Shown: positions 12,826 to 24,177, counted from the stretch's first letter. The stretch is 64,000 bases of DNA from Meconema thalassinum (GCA_946902985.2 OX336391.1:149991153-150055152); one strand, 5' to 3'. Translations and numbers: made by a program. The notes: generated from the sequence alone by a model not told the origin.

Positions 12826-12906
12826 GATGGGGGGGGGGGGGGGGGGACACACACACACACACAGACAGACAGACAGACAGAAGGACAGACAGACAGACAG
12901 ACACAC
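12826..12906 (+). repeat. poly-G, (AC)n and (ACAG)n tract
   Basis: A homopolymeric G run of roughly 18 bases is followed by AC and ACAG units. The counterpart in P4 is at 60341-60420. Confidence 0.85.
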
Positions 12907-12939
12907 ATTTGCCCGATCTCATAAGTCTACTTTTTCCTC

Positions 12940-12992
12940 ATTTTTAGCCTATTTTCAATTTTGAAAAAATAGGCTTATGAGATCACCTTTTG

Positions 12993-13033
<41 letters not shown>

Positions 13034-14472
13034 TTCGTGTGTGTGTGTCCCCCTAATAAAATCTAAACGGCAGGAGCGATTTCAATGAAACTCGGAAAGT
13101 TCATAGCACTATTCCCGGCGACCTCGACCGTGCCCTTCAAATTTTGTTACGACTCACCAATCCAACATGGCGGCTGTGCGAAATATTTCACCAGCATTCA
13201 ATATCTCTGAAACTATTACCGATATTACCCTGACATTTTCTATGGTCATAGAGGGAACTACTATAAGTTCACTTATGTGACTTTTGAAAACCTGGTAACT
13301 ACAAAACCAACATGGAGGCCTAGCGAATTTGCGACTTTTAAATAGACGTTTCTCGCGATTTGACCAACCAAACGCAATGAAACTTGGTACAGTATATGTT
13401 TATATACATTGTAATGCACCGACATCTAACTTCGTTCAATTGTTTACATAATCACAAGATGGCGGATGTGCGAAATATTTCACCGACATTCTATATCTCT
13501 GAAACTATTAGCGGTATCTCCCTAAAATTTTGTACGGAGATAAAGGGCACTACTGGAAGTCCACCTATAAAACTTTCAAAAACCGGTTAACTACAAAACG
13601 AACATGGCGGCCAAGCGAATTTGAAAATTTTAAATAGACCTTTCTCGCGATTTAATGTTCCAAGCGCACTGAAACCTGGTACAGGAAATATTTATACGCA
13701 TTGTAATCCACTGGTATCTAATTTAGTTCAATTGTATACATAACCTCAAGATGGCGGCAGTGCGAATTTTAAAATTAAGTTTTTATTTCTTGTGATGCAG
13801 TCATGCGATCGAAGTGAAAGTTTGAATAATGAACCTACGCAATAATTTTCCTTTAATGGTACATGACTCTATGGCCTATACATTTAACAATCCAACATGG
13901 CGACCATCCGAAATATTTAGACGATAATCTACGAATCTATTTTAGCAATCAAACTGCATTTTTTAATGTTCATAGGGGCTATGAACTTAAGTTCACCTAT
14001 AGGACTTTAAATAACCTGGTGATCACAAATCCAACATGGCGGTGACGCGAATTATAAATATTCACATGGACGTTTCTCGCAATTTAACCATCCGAGTGCA
14101 GTGAAACTTGGTACAGTAAATCCTTATACGAATATCAATCCACTGGCATCTAATTTATTTCAATTGTTTCCATACCCTCAAGATGGCAGCTGTTAAATAT
14201 TTTCAAATCCCCTTGTTTTTTTCTAGTGTCCTAATTATGCGATTGAAGTTTGAATACTACACGTTCACAATAATCTGCATGTAACAGTACATAACTCTAG
14301 GACCTACATATATAAAATCCAACATGGCGACCATCCGAAATATTTAGTCGGTTCTTAATATCTACGAATCTATTACAGCAATCAAACAAGAAATTGTGTA
14401 TGTTGATAGTGGCAATTAACATAAGTAAGATATACGAAAATAGGCTGTATAGTTCTTCACGGAACTACTTGT
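12940..14472 (-). mobile_element. P element P3, inverted, nested in P1 hairpin
   Basis: Read on the minus strand it starts ACAAGTAGTTCCGTG at 14472 and ends GAAAATAGGCTAAAAAT at 12940. With P2 it forms inverted arms of about 1.5 kb separated by about 530 bp. Comparison with P4 (60441-60465) shows that it entered the loop of the P1 terminal hairpin, between a T run and GCAAAATG. Confidence 0.65.
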
Positions 14473-15135
14473 TGCAAAATGTGAAAAGTAGGCTAAAAAT
14501 GACTGATTTGGGTTCATCCAATTATTGAAAAGAGAGATGAGGTTGGCACTTACTACACGTTATTTGAAGAGTTGAGGCAGGATGACACGAAATCCTTCAA
14601 TTATTTCAGTGTGTCGATGACTTCCTTTGACGAATTGCATGGCTGGTTGCAAGAAACCATTCGGCGCAAAAATACCAAAATGAGTAACTGTATTCAACCA
14701 GTAGAAATGTTAGCAATAACACTGAGGTAAGTAAAAATAACGTATAAAGTTGAAAAGTTGAAATAAATAAGAAGCAGGGATAATCACGTCACTCATGTTT
14801 ACGAAATTATATGATATTCACGATATATAAACGATGTTCACGCTATATACTTCTCTGCCAATGTGAAGTTCAAATCGGTGTGCTAGCAGCTGGAGCGGTA
14901 GACAATCCGCTGTGTGTGTAAACGCGCATTTGGTTACGTAGGCCACTAGATCAAGATGGCGGTAAAACTTCTGTCAGCGCCATTGGCACCCGAAGGCTGC
15001 TCAGCTACCGCCAACGGCAAACTGATCCATGGGAATTTTTTTCTTCTAATGTGTAAGCTTTAATGTACTTCAATGGGCTACTGTTGGAACGGCGGCTTCG
15101 TTTATTTATCGGCTCGGAAAAAATCCGCTGTGTGT

Positions 15136-15475
15136 GCAACCGGCCTTTACAGTAAATATTAATCAGCGAAAGCTGATGAGGAAACAGCAGCCAGGTAAGC
15201 CAGGTCAGCCAGAATGAAGGGGCTTTGGGAGAGGACGAAGATGATGACAGCTAAGCTCCCTGTCATCCGCAGATGACTTAAATGCATTCATACTATTTAA
15301 GTGCTCCGATTTGGGAGTAAACTATATACTGTAAATAAAATAGAAATGAGTATTTCTGAAACTGATAATTTTTATCAAATATGGATTCTATTTCTAATAC
15401 CATGCGCGGTAACAAGTGACAAGTGTGTCACATTGGTGTCGAGATATTGTGCAATACTCAGATTAGTGGCCTCAT
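15136..15475. other. no recognised gene
   Basis: Non-coding spacer between the Harbinger remnant and the SINE. Nothing is recognised. Confidence 0.4.
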
Positions 15476-16001
15476 GAGCGGCTTCGGTGGCTTAGTTGGT
15501 AGCATGCTGAGCTTCTATGCCCAAGATCGCGGGTTCAAACCCGGACGAAGTCGTCGGATTTTTTTAAAGAACGTTAAAAATCCCTCAGTATGCCTTCCTT
15601 CGGAGGGGAAGTAAAGCCGGCGGTCCCGTGTCATAGATTCATGGCATCTTAAAGAACCTTCCACTAATTACATCTGTGTGAAGCTAAATTAATATAGGTT
15701 AAATATTTGACTAACGTTCTTAGGTTCCTACGTTCGTCGTCAGGAGCCGGCTGCGGTGGCATCTGGTAACTAATTTCTGAACTTGTTGGTCGTTGACGGT
15801 GGCGTTTGGCGGCAAAAGTAGGAACTACTTGAAAAAATTCATTGCCTGCAGTCCTTACTTGAATTAAAACAGATAACACACACTAATACAGTCATCACAA
15901 TTAACGCCGGTTATCAGACAGATTCTACACACACCCAAAGTACACGGGGCTACATGACCGCGTTGTCGCAGTCCCTAAACTGAGGAACCAACCAACCAAC
16001 C
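15476..16001 (+). mobile_element. tRNA-derived SINE, subfamily A (+), with TSD
   Basis: A full-length copy of 526 bp. It has a tRNA-like head (box B GGGTTCAAACCC), the body with TTCCTTCGGAGGGGAAGTAA and the tail GGAACCAACCAACC. It is flanked by an 11-bp duplication with one mismatch (AGTGGCCTCAT at 15465, AGTGGTCTCAT at 16002), which proves retroposition. Confidence 0.9.
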
Positions 16002-16389
16002 AGTGGTCTCATACCCTCTTACAATAAAAGTACTAGTTCCCTCAGTTTGTCAGTGGCTAAGGGACCACTTTATCAATAATCAAGCGGGTTCGATGCCCGG
16101 TCGAGGAAGTTAGTTTTACTAAGGGTGGAAAAAACCCACTGTATATTGAGTCGTACGATATCGGCTCATGAAATATCTCCCGAATCACATTTGGTGAATA
16201 CCAGAGAAAATTAATTAAATCCCATGTAGAGTTCTGTTTTCCACTACCAGATGGCAGTGTTTAACTGGGCGTGGAAATTGGAGTGTAGATCGCCTCAACG
16301 GTTCAACTCAAAAGATCTACGCCACGGTGTTAAGGATAGAATTCGTGATGAAAATCAATAAATATAAAACAAAAATATTGGAATGCAGC

Positions 16390-17005
16390 CGAAATAAATC
16401 AGAAATCCCTATGAATGTCAAATTAGCAGGTTAAAAGATAAAGGAAGTAGGAGACTTGTGTTACTTATGAAGAAAAATAACCAGTGATGAACGAAGCAAG
16501 GAGGATATAAAACTTAGTTTGACCACGACAAGGAAAAGATTTCTACAGAAAAGAAATCTGTTGACATTGAATATACCGTAGATGTAGGTGTTAGGAAGTC
16601 ATTTTTGAAAGCCTTTGTCTTGAGCGTGGCACTATACGGAAGTGAAATTTGGACTGCTGGCGCAGCAGAAGAGATGAGAATAGAACTATTTGAAATGTGG
16701 TGTTACAGGAGAATGATCGTATGGTAGATAAGGTAATAAATGAAGAGGTACTTAGACGAGTGAGAGAGGAGAGATGTTTCTGGCGACTGCTAATGAACGC
16801 AGCAGATAGGTTGGTAGCATATATACCCGGGAATAGCAAACTTAGTTCTGGAAAGAAGGGTTGAAGACAAAAGCAGTAGGGGTAGATCAATGTTAGAATA
16901 TGTTAAACAGATTGCTTCGGAGGTATGGTGTGGTAGCTATGTAGAGATGAAACGATTATCTCAGGAGAGGGAGACATGGAGGGCTGCATCAAACTAGTCA
17001 AAAGA
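16390..17005 (+). pseudogene. LINE family A tail, decayed
   Basis: Collinear with 7785-8440 but broken by stops and indels. The counterparts of GSEIWTAGAAEEMRIE, EMWCYRRMI and EERCFWRLL are readable in shifting frames. The 3' end again reads CAAAAGACTCAAACA. Confidence 0.7.
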
Positions 17006-17663
17006 CTCAAACACTGCAGGGAGGAGAAAAGCTATAAGAGCTCTCAGTTCTCGCAGTAAAAAAAGTGCAAATGAGCGGGATATAAGGGGACGTAGTGCAT
17101 GATCCACTACCCATGCTGTGGTCCGGGCATGGTCACCAAGAGCCCACTGATGAGCCTGACCTAGTGCACCTTGGCCAAACCCATCAAAAGACACCGCAAA
17201 AACCTAAAGAGTCGCTTGATTTTAATAACATTGTTATTATGTATTAATAAAGTGCACGGAATAAAATGACATATCTGTATGATTAATTACACTGAAATTG
17301 AGCAGAGCAAGAACATAAAGATATTATAACAAGGACTCTATGCTCTCGATTTGTATAATATAAGCTAGCGGTACAAACTAATGAAAATCATCATCCGGAC
17401 ACAATTAAGAACATACTGAAAATCGATCCAAAATATATTAAAGTAGTCATAAGTTCATCCAAAATTCTTAAAGATGGTAGAATATTATGGTAATAGATAC
17501 ATGAGGCCAGGAAGAAACAGAGAATAGAGAATGAGTATAGGAAAAGAAAAGTGGGCGGGAATTTGAAGCAAAGGTCCTGGAACTAAGACAGTCGTTAATA
17601 ATGATATACAGTAAATAGTCCTCACGAAATTACGACAGAGACACGAGGACTGTTTCTTTTCTT
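17006..17663. other. no recognised gene
   Basis: AT-rich non-coding sequence. Nothing is recognised. Confidence 0.45.
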
Positions 17664-19187
17664 AAGGGCCGTTTTTTTAAGCCCTAGTTAGTGCGCACGC
17701 CGCAACAAGCGTGAGCGCTACTCCCGGCATCCTTTGCGAACAAGCAGGCTTCAGTTGCAGCTGTGTAGCTAACCTGTACGCTGAACTGTGCATTTTTACA
17801 ATGTTCAAGATTATTGATTCGCCCGCCGCGTGTGAGGTACGATCTGTGATACGTTTTTTGAGTGCAAGAAACATGTCGGCTGCAGACATTCATCGTCAGC
17901 TTTGTGAGGTGTATGGTGATAATTAGGGCTCGGACTTTTAGGTGCTTAAATCGGGAAAATATTTATTTTTTATGTATTAAAAATACCTAAAATGTGTGAC
18001 AAAAAAGTAAAAATATTTAATTATAATTTAGTTTATTAATCTGAATATAAACAATGTGCAGTACTCACGAATGCAATTTATGCTATGTCTCACTGACTGC
18101 TGAAGCATTACAATACACAACGAGATACATCGTCAGGTTGTCCATCACAAATGACCGACGATTATCGCGAAACGCTTCTTCTGAAGGCGCGAAACTGCGG
18201 CAATATGTTTCTTGTCCTTGAAGTGTTGTGTAACTTGAGATCGTTGCTCAGCCTTGATAGCTATCCCACATGGTTTGTGAACAGAACGCCCCCATCAGAA
18301 GTAAAATTGTCCTTAAATTCTGCAACATATTGCTGCAGACGATACCTTGTAATTGTTTTTACTTTAGACATCGTAGAACTGCCTTACACTTCGCAGTGCC
18401 AGAAATGAACTGCATGTGAGTGACACTGGTTCCAGATAGCTGGGGGAGGGGAAGGACTAGCACGTGGTGCATTATGGCTATGGACAAGGAAATCACCGGC
18501 TTCTACAGTGAGTGGCACGGGGTGACAATTTAAGAATAACACAGTTGCAAGCTGACATTCGCTCTGCATGAAGATTAGATAGCCTAGCTGAAAGGTTCTT
18601 CCCCGTTGAAGTAACAAAGAACAAAAATGCAATAAACTGAAAGATCTAGCATATTGATTTTAAAAGATGTAAATATTATGTCTTTTTATGTTCTAATAAG
18701 TGAAAAGCAGGAATTTATGTATTTATAGAAAAATGCTTAAAATATGTATTTAGATAAAAATATATGTATTTACCTAAAAATCCGAGCCCTAGTGATAATG
18801 AAATGACGGAAGGTAAAGTGCGAAAATGGGTACGGGAGTTCAAAAGTGGCCGTGAAAATGTTCATGACGATGAACGCTCAGGTCTGTGATCACAGATGAC
18901 TTGGCGACTACAATTGACACGAAAATTCACGAGGACCGAAGATTCATGATAACCACTCTATCAATGGATTTTCCTCAAGTGTGAATTCTTGGTTGTCAGA
19001 GCAGGCAGCAAACTTTTATGCAGAGGGAAATCAGAACTTAATTTTAAGGTATGACAAGCGCCTAAATAAACAAGGCAACTATGTAGAAAAATAGAGGAAG
19101 GTATGTAAAATCTAAAAATAAATGTGGTTTCAAAATAAAATGTTCGGTTAATTAAGAAAAACGGCCCTTACTTAAAAAACGGCCCTC
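17664..19187 (+). mobile_element. mariner-type remnant split by a MITE
   Basis: Left and right ends carry AGGGCCGTTTTTTTAAG and its complement (17665, 19187). The transposase starts at ATG 17801 and reads FLSARNMSAADIHRQL and CEVYGDN. After the inserted MITE it resumes near 18800 with GKVRKWVREFKSGRENVHDD and ERSG before stops. This is the N-terminal helix-turn-helix region of mariner transposases. The catalytic D,D34D part is deleted, so the element is inactive. Confidence 0.75.
17924..18791. mobile_element. hAT-like MITE with 8-bp TSD
   Basis: 868 bp with inverted ends TAGGGCTCGGA..TTTTAGGT (one mismatch over 20 bp) and a perfect 8-bp target duplication GTGATAAT (17916-17923 and 18792-18799). 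The 8-bp duplication is the hallmark of hAT elements. No transposase is encoded. The duplicated bases are codons of the mariner transposase, so the insertion is younger than the mariner. Confidence 0.88.
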
Positions 19188-19269
19188 GTACATTAATGTA
19201 GTAATGGAACTAAATCCTGAATTTAGGGCAGTTGACCTCGCTGTTCCTCGCTTTAAAACAACAATAACT

Positions 19270-19747
19270 AGCGTAGTTGGTAGCATTCTATGCCCAAGAT
19301 CGTGGGTTCAAACCCGGTCGAAGTCGTCGGATTTCAAAGAGCGTTAGTAATTCCTTCGGAGGGGAAGTAAAGCCGGCGGGCCCAAGTCATAGATTTATGG
19401 CATGACGTAAAATAATCTTCCACTAACTACAATTGTGTGAAGGTAAATTTGTAGGTTAGATTTGATTAACGCTCTATTAAGTACCAACGTTCGTCGCCAG
19501 GTGCCAGTTGCGGTGGCATCTAGTAGCCAAATTCACGGCTATATGTCATTGACGGTTGCATTTGGTAGCAAAAGTAGGAACTACTTGAAATTGATCGACT
19601 GCAGTCCTTACCTGGATTACAGAAAACACACATTAATACAGCCATCACAATAAACACTGGTTATCAGACAGTTTCTATAATCACCCAAAGTACACGGGAC
19701 TACATGACCGCGTTGTCGCAGCCTCTAAACTGAGGAACCAACCAACC
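19270..19747 (+). mobile_element. SINE subfamily A (+), 5'-truncated
   Basis: It starts at GCGTAGTTGGTAGCAT and retains box B (GGTTCAAACCC), the body and the GGAACCAACCAACC tail. Confidence 0.8.
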
Positions 19748-19776
19748 TGAATTACAATCACGAGAGATACAAATCA

Positions 19777-20289
19777 GCGACTTCGGTGGCGTAGTTGGTA
19801 GCATGCTGAGCTTCTATGCCCAAGATCGCGGGTTCAAACCCGGCCGAAGTCGTCGGATTTTTAAGAGCATTTTAAATCCCTCAGTATGCCTTCCTTCGGA
19901 GGGGAAGTAAAGCCGGCGGTCTCATTTCATAGATTTACGGCATGTTAAAGAACCTTCCACTAATTACACCTGTGTGAAGCTAAATTAGGTCAAAAATATA
20001 AACAACGCTCAGGTTCCTACGTTCGTCGCCACTAATCAACTGCGGAGGCGTCTAGTAGCCAAGTTCTGAACTAGTAGTTGTTGACGGTGGCCTTTGGCGG
20101 CAAAAATAGGAACTACTTGAAAAATTCAAAGTGTGCAGTCCTTACTTGAATTAAGAAACAGAAACTCACACTAATACAGTCATCACTATTAACACCGATT
20201 ATCAGACAGTTTCTACACACACCCAAAGTACACGGGGCTACATGACCGCGTTGTCGCAGCCCCTAAACTGAGGAACCAACAAACCGAGG
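19777..20289 (+). mobile_element. SINE subfamily A (+), with TSD
   Basis: Full-length, 513 bp, with the 9-bp flanking duplication TACAAATCA (19768-19776 and 20290-20298). It lies head to tail with the previous copy, only about 30 bp away. Confidence 0.88.
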
Positions 20290-20715
20290 TACAAATCACT
20301 CCTAAATTCATGAGGTCCGAATGCTTCTTGTAGCTGGATTTCAAATTTTCGAGATCGTTCGTGAGCTATGAGTGAATGATCTGCACTAATATTTTTATTT
20401 ATCGCTTACAAAGGATTGCCATTATGTTGCCATGTCTAGATATATGTTCAGACTTTCATCTATCCTACAGTAGGCTACCGTATGTCTTCCACGGTTACTA
20501 TTTCAACTACACAGCTAACATTACGTTGTCATGGAAACTTAAAATACGTGCTCTGCCTTTTAATAACTATCCCAGTGTCGGCTATGAGTTCCAATGTTAT
20601 TTATTTAATCCACACAGCTGACTTTACGTTGTCATGGTAACTTAAAATACGTGCTCTGCTTATTAACTATCCCACAGTAGGCCATGACTTTTAATGTTTA
20701 TTTAATCTAATAAAC
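20290..20715. other. no recognised gene
   Basis: Spacer between SINE copies. It contains a diverged duplication (ACTTAAAATACGTGCTCTGC near 20538 and 20640) but no coding signal. Confidence 0.45.
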
Positions 20716-21239
20716 GCGGCTTCGGTGGCGTAGTTGGTAGCATGCTGAGCTTCTATGCCCAAGATAGCGGGTTCAAACCCGGCCGAAGCCGTCGGATTTT
20801 TTAAGAGCGTTAAAAATCCCTCAGTATGCCTTCCTTCGGAGGGGAAGTAAAGCCGGCGGTCCCATGTCATAGATTTATGGCATGTTAAAGATCTTTTCAC
20901 TAATTACACCTGTGTGAAACTAAATTGGATAGGTTAAGAATGCAAACAACGCTCTTAGGTTGCTACGTTCGTTGCCAAGAGCCGACTGCGGTGGCGTCTA
21001 GTAGCTAGTTCTGAACTAGGCCTAGTAGTCGTTGACGGTGGCGTTTGGCGGCAAAAGTAGGAACTATTTGAAAATTCAAAGTTGCAGTCCCTACTTGAAT
21101 TAAAAAAACAGATACACACACTAATACAGTCATCACAATTAACACCGGTTATCAGACAGATTCTACACACACCCAAAGTACACAGGGCTACATGACCGCG
21201 TTGTCGCAGCCCCTAAACTAAGGAACCAACCAACCAACC
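20716..21239 (+). mobile_element. SINE subfamily A (+), perfect 12-bp TSD
   Basis: Full-length, 524 bp. The duplication AATCTAATAAAC (20704-20715 and 21240-21251) is perfect. Box A-like GTGGCGTAGTTGG starts near 20726 and box B GGTTCAAACCC near 20770. This is the best copy for defining the family. Confidence 0.92.
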
Positions 21240-21384
21240 AATCTAATAAACAAGGCACCAAGGAGGGAAATGTTTTCATTGCTCAGAATAGATAGTTTCA
21301 TACATACCACTGCCATCAAAATTATGAAACAGATTCATACATAAAACTGTAGCCAAATGTTGAACCATTGTTATACTGTGCGTT

Positions 21385-21530
21385 ATTTTTAAGAGCGTTA
21401 AAATCCCTCAGTATGACTTCCTTTCGAGGGGAAGTAAAGCCGGTGGTCCCATGTCATAGATTAATGGCATGTAAAAGATCCTTCCACTAATTACACTTGT
21501 GTGAAGCTAAATCATTGATTAGATTTGACT
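21385..21530 (+). mobile_element. SINE body fragment (+)
   Basis: Only the middle of the family is present (AGAGCGTTAAAATCCC to GTGAAGCTAAAT). The tRNA head and tail are missing. Confidence 0.7.
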
Positions 21531-21920
21531 ATACAGCTTATTTTCATATAACCCATTTATGTTAATTGTCTCTATCAACATACACAATTTCAGTTTGATT
21601 GCTGTAATAGGTTCGTAGATATTGAGAACCGTTTAAATATTTCAGATGGTCGCCATGGTGTTTTTCTTATATGTGTAGGCCATAGAGTTATGAACTATTA
21701 GATGGAGATTGTTGCTTAGGTTTATTATTTAAACTACAATCGCATGATTAGGACACAAGATGTAAAACGTGATTTTAAAATTTCGCACTGCCGCCATCTT
21801 GAGGCAATGAAAACAATTCTAATAAATTAGATGTCAATGGATTAAAATTTCTATAAGCAAATGTTGCACTGCGCTCGGATGGTTAAATCGCAAGAAACTT
21901 CCATTTAAAATCTTGATTTT
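21531..21920 (+). mobile_element. P element 5' fragment
   Basis: Starting at TATACAGCTTATTTTC it follows the P2 sequence (CATTTATGTTAATTGTCTC, GATATTGAGAACCG, CGCCATCTTGAGG). It lacks the ACAAG end and the 3' hairpin. Confidence 0.6.
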
Positions 21921-22043
21921 CTTGAAAAATCAACGGAAATATATTTATTTATTTATTTAAAAAGTGTGTTTAAACAAATAAAGAAAGAAGATAGCTCCTG
22001 GAAGAACTGTGTCGCGTCTAGCCCGCATACCACTAGTGCCGGA

Positions 22044-22157
22044 CGGGTAGTCTGTACACATGGAGGCGCACTCAACCCATTGTGCATTGAAAAGAATATT
22101 CAAACAGAATTATTACCCGCAACAGTGACGAATTGCACTCTGATTTCAATATATCGA
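22044..22157 (+). repeat. 110-bp direct repeat (pair with 22433-22537)
   Basis: The block from AGTCTGTACACATGGAGG to TGACGAATTGCACTC recurs at 22433-22537 with few changes. A shorter piece (AACAGTGACGAATTGCACTC) is also present near 51485. Confidence 0.8.
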
Positions 22158-22265
22158 CAATTTGTTTAAAAAGAGCGTTTAAACAAATACACATATTTAT
22201 AGAAGCCTGCATAACAGTACAGCCGGGCGGGAGGTTAAAGAACATGCACTTAGCGTATTATGTAA

Positions 22266-22922
22266 GTAGAGCCCTGCGCGGATAAATAAAACGTTATCCG
22301 CATCCGCCCCGCATCCGCACAACTTTTATCCGCATCCTCACGACTTTTTTCCTCATTTGCAAGTTTGTTATCCGAATCTAATGGCATTACGATAATATAT
22401 TTAATTAGATAAAGCATAAATTACTAAAGCAACTAGTCTGTACACAAGGAGGCGCACACAACCCATTGTGCATTGAAAAGAATATTCAAACAGAATTATT
22501 AGCCGCAACAGTGACGAATTGCACTCTGATTTCATAAATATGACCGCGTTGTAGCAGCCCCTAAACTGAAGAACCAACCAACCATTTGAGGAAAAAGTCG
22601 TTCCCTTAGGCTTTGCTTATGTTTTAAATCAATGTCATACAGCCAGAATTGCAACTCTTTCCTATTTGGAGTGTTAATTATGCTCAATGATATAATTTGA
22701 ATAAGATTAGCTAAAATTATCTTACATTTATCATGAAAGAAAAAAAAAGCATAACGGAAAAATATGATGTCATAATTCATAAACATCCGGGCCCTAGTAG
22801 TGATATTCAACAAGTTCGGATTATATTCTAAAAGCTATCCGCAAATTTTCTCCTAACATTATCCGCAGCTTATCCGCTATCCCACAGCCATGCAAACTAT
22901 ATCCGCATCCGTGCAGAGCTTT
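22266..22922. mobile_element. possible hAT-like non-autonomous element
   Basis: Ends AGAGCCCTGCGCGGAT and, on the opposite strand, AAAGCTCTGCACGGAT are inverted, with repeated TTATCCGCATCC inside. I could not define a clear 8-bp duplication, so the class is tentative. A copy of the 110-bp repeat and a SINE tail piece (22540-22585) lie inside. Confidence 0.4.
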
Positions 22923-22939
22923 ATATATAATATATTCTT

Positions 22940-23565
22940 CTTCTTCTTCCTTCGTTACGGCCAACTAAGGACCACGTCATGTCAACTGTTTTTTCTGCTT
23001 TCTAATGTTAGCCCAGTACTCCTTCATTCGCAATCGATGTTGCACCTTTCTCTCTGTCGTCCACGCCTTCCCGGTTTTTAGCTTCGGCTTAAGTTGAAAA
23101 CTCCGATGTTTCTGAAGTTTCTCCCTAAGTGGGCCACGCTCTTGGATATCTTCACGTGTAATCCCAGTCTCCAACAGATCTTTCTCTACTTCATTGAACC
23201 AGGCCCCCTTTGTCTTTTTCTCACGGAGAAAAGCAAAAATTCTGTTGGATAGCCGTGTTGATTTCATTCGGGTTATATGTCCATAAAAAGAAATCCTCCT
23301 TTTTCTCATCACGTCCGTTATTTTCTCTACGTGAGTGTACAACTCGTGGTTGTGGCGTCTTCGGAACTCGCCGTGTTCTTTGACTGGACCCAGGATTTTC
23401 CTCAATATCTTCCTTTCCTTGGTCTCCAGTTTTTCCATTATGCCTTTTCTATTCATGGAGAGACATTCCGCTGCATACAAAGCTTCTGGCCGGATGACCG
23501 TGCAGTAGTGCTTCAGTTTTGCATTCAGGGATATAGATCTTTTGTTGTACACATTCTTAGTTAGA
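22940..23565 (-). pseudogene. LINE family B tail (-), best copy
   Basis: 191 codons open on the minus strand (22977-23552). They encode KLKHYCTVIRPEALYAAE, MEKLETKERKILRKILGP, ITDVMRKRRISFYGHITRM and HRLRMKEYWANIRKQK. This is the C-terminal region of a non-LTR retrotransposon polyprotein, downstream of RT. No RT or endonuclease domain is present upstream, so it is 5'-truncated. The frame is intact over this length, which suggests a fairly young copy. Confidence 0.75.
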
Positions 23566-24173
23566 TATAATATATTATTATTATCACGAGTATAGATTTG
23601 CTCCAGTCATTAAATCAAATAGAGCTCGCTTCTCTCGGCAATCAATAACAACCCCTTCAACTCGTGGTTTTAGTCAAAATGGCGATCATCCTACGCATTA
23701 TCTATTGATGTAGGGAGGGTGAACTCGGTAGCACGACATTGCGCAATGTTACACAGGCTTTTGTGTCACGAGTGTATGAGGTCTACTTCCCTCTCCCAAC
23801 TGGGGGTGCGTGTATGTGAGGCACTGGGGAGAGAAGGGGATGGACAATTCGTCTAAAATGTTCATCAGGAAACCATATTAAGTGCCACTCTTCAGTTTCC
23901 GGTGGGGGTGTGTGTCATCTAGAACAATTGCACAATATTGCGTAGGCTTTATTCAGAAGTGCGTAGCGTGAAGTGAGGTGGGTTGCCTGGGTCGCAGGTG
24001 CGTCAAGTTACAGCAGCCGTAAAATGATCCTCGCCGTGAAACCATAAAGAATATGGGGAGAAGTATCTGTATCAAAATATAGCTGTTTGATACCATACTC
24101 TCTTCACTAGACTTCACTAGATACACAGTACGTATATCATTATTACGGATGAAAAATATTGCGTGTCATGTTG

Positions 24174-24177
<4 letters not shown>
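23566..24177. other. no recognised gene
   Basis: Non-coding. The GGTCGCAGGTGCGTCAAG stretch near 23990 resembles 7505-7530. No other structure is seen. Confidence 0.4.

Larger units (their letters stand above)
10005..14500 (+). mobile_element. P element P1 (outer copy, composite)
   Basis: The 5' end is ACAAGAAGTTCCGTGAAGAAC, followed by AGCCTACTTTTCA. The 3' end is a hairpin region finishing TGAAAAGTAGGCTAAAAAT. The interior is built of diverged units of about 300 bp, each starting near AGTTGGCAGCCCT, plus simple repeats. P2 lies within it in the same orientation, and P3 lies inverted in its terminal hairpin. No protein-coding capacity is seen. P4 (57026-60481) is a second complete copy. The family is unknown to me. 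Confidence 0.65.
9779..15135 (+). mobile_element. PIF/Harbinger-like remnant split by P elements
   Basis: Inverted ends (CACAGGGCGGATTTTTCC at 9781 and its imperfect complement ending near 15135) bracket two coding remnants. The first, 9942-10010, encodes a basic start (MSREQLLALLLF, then KRRRKTR). The second, 14503-14726, encodes WVHPIIEKRDEVGTYYTLF and FDELHGWLQETIRR, ending at MLAITL before a consensus splice donor (GAG|GTAAGT). This matches the N-terminal part of HARBI1-type transposases. The DDE region is absent. The 4.5-kb P composite at 10005-14500 separates the halves. Confidence 0.6.

Noticed and set aside
10005..14500. Helitron
   Set aside because: There is a 3' hairpin, but the ends are ACAAG...CTAAAAAT rather than TC...CTRR, and no Rep/helicase is encoded.
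17801..17926. Intact mariner gene
   Set aside because: The frame is cut by the MITE, has stops afterwards and lacks the catalytic domain.
20716..20790. tRNA gene
   Set aside because: The box A and box B-like sequences are those of a SINE head. The sequence does not form a convincing acceptor stem or anticodon arm, and it is repeated with the SINE body.
23277..23564. 95-codon plus-strand frame
   Set aside because: Antisense of the LINE family B tail.
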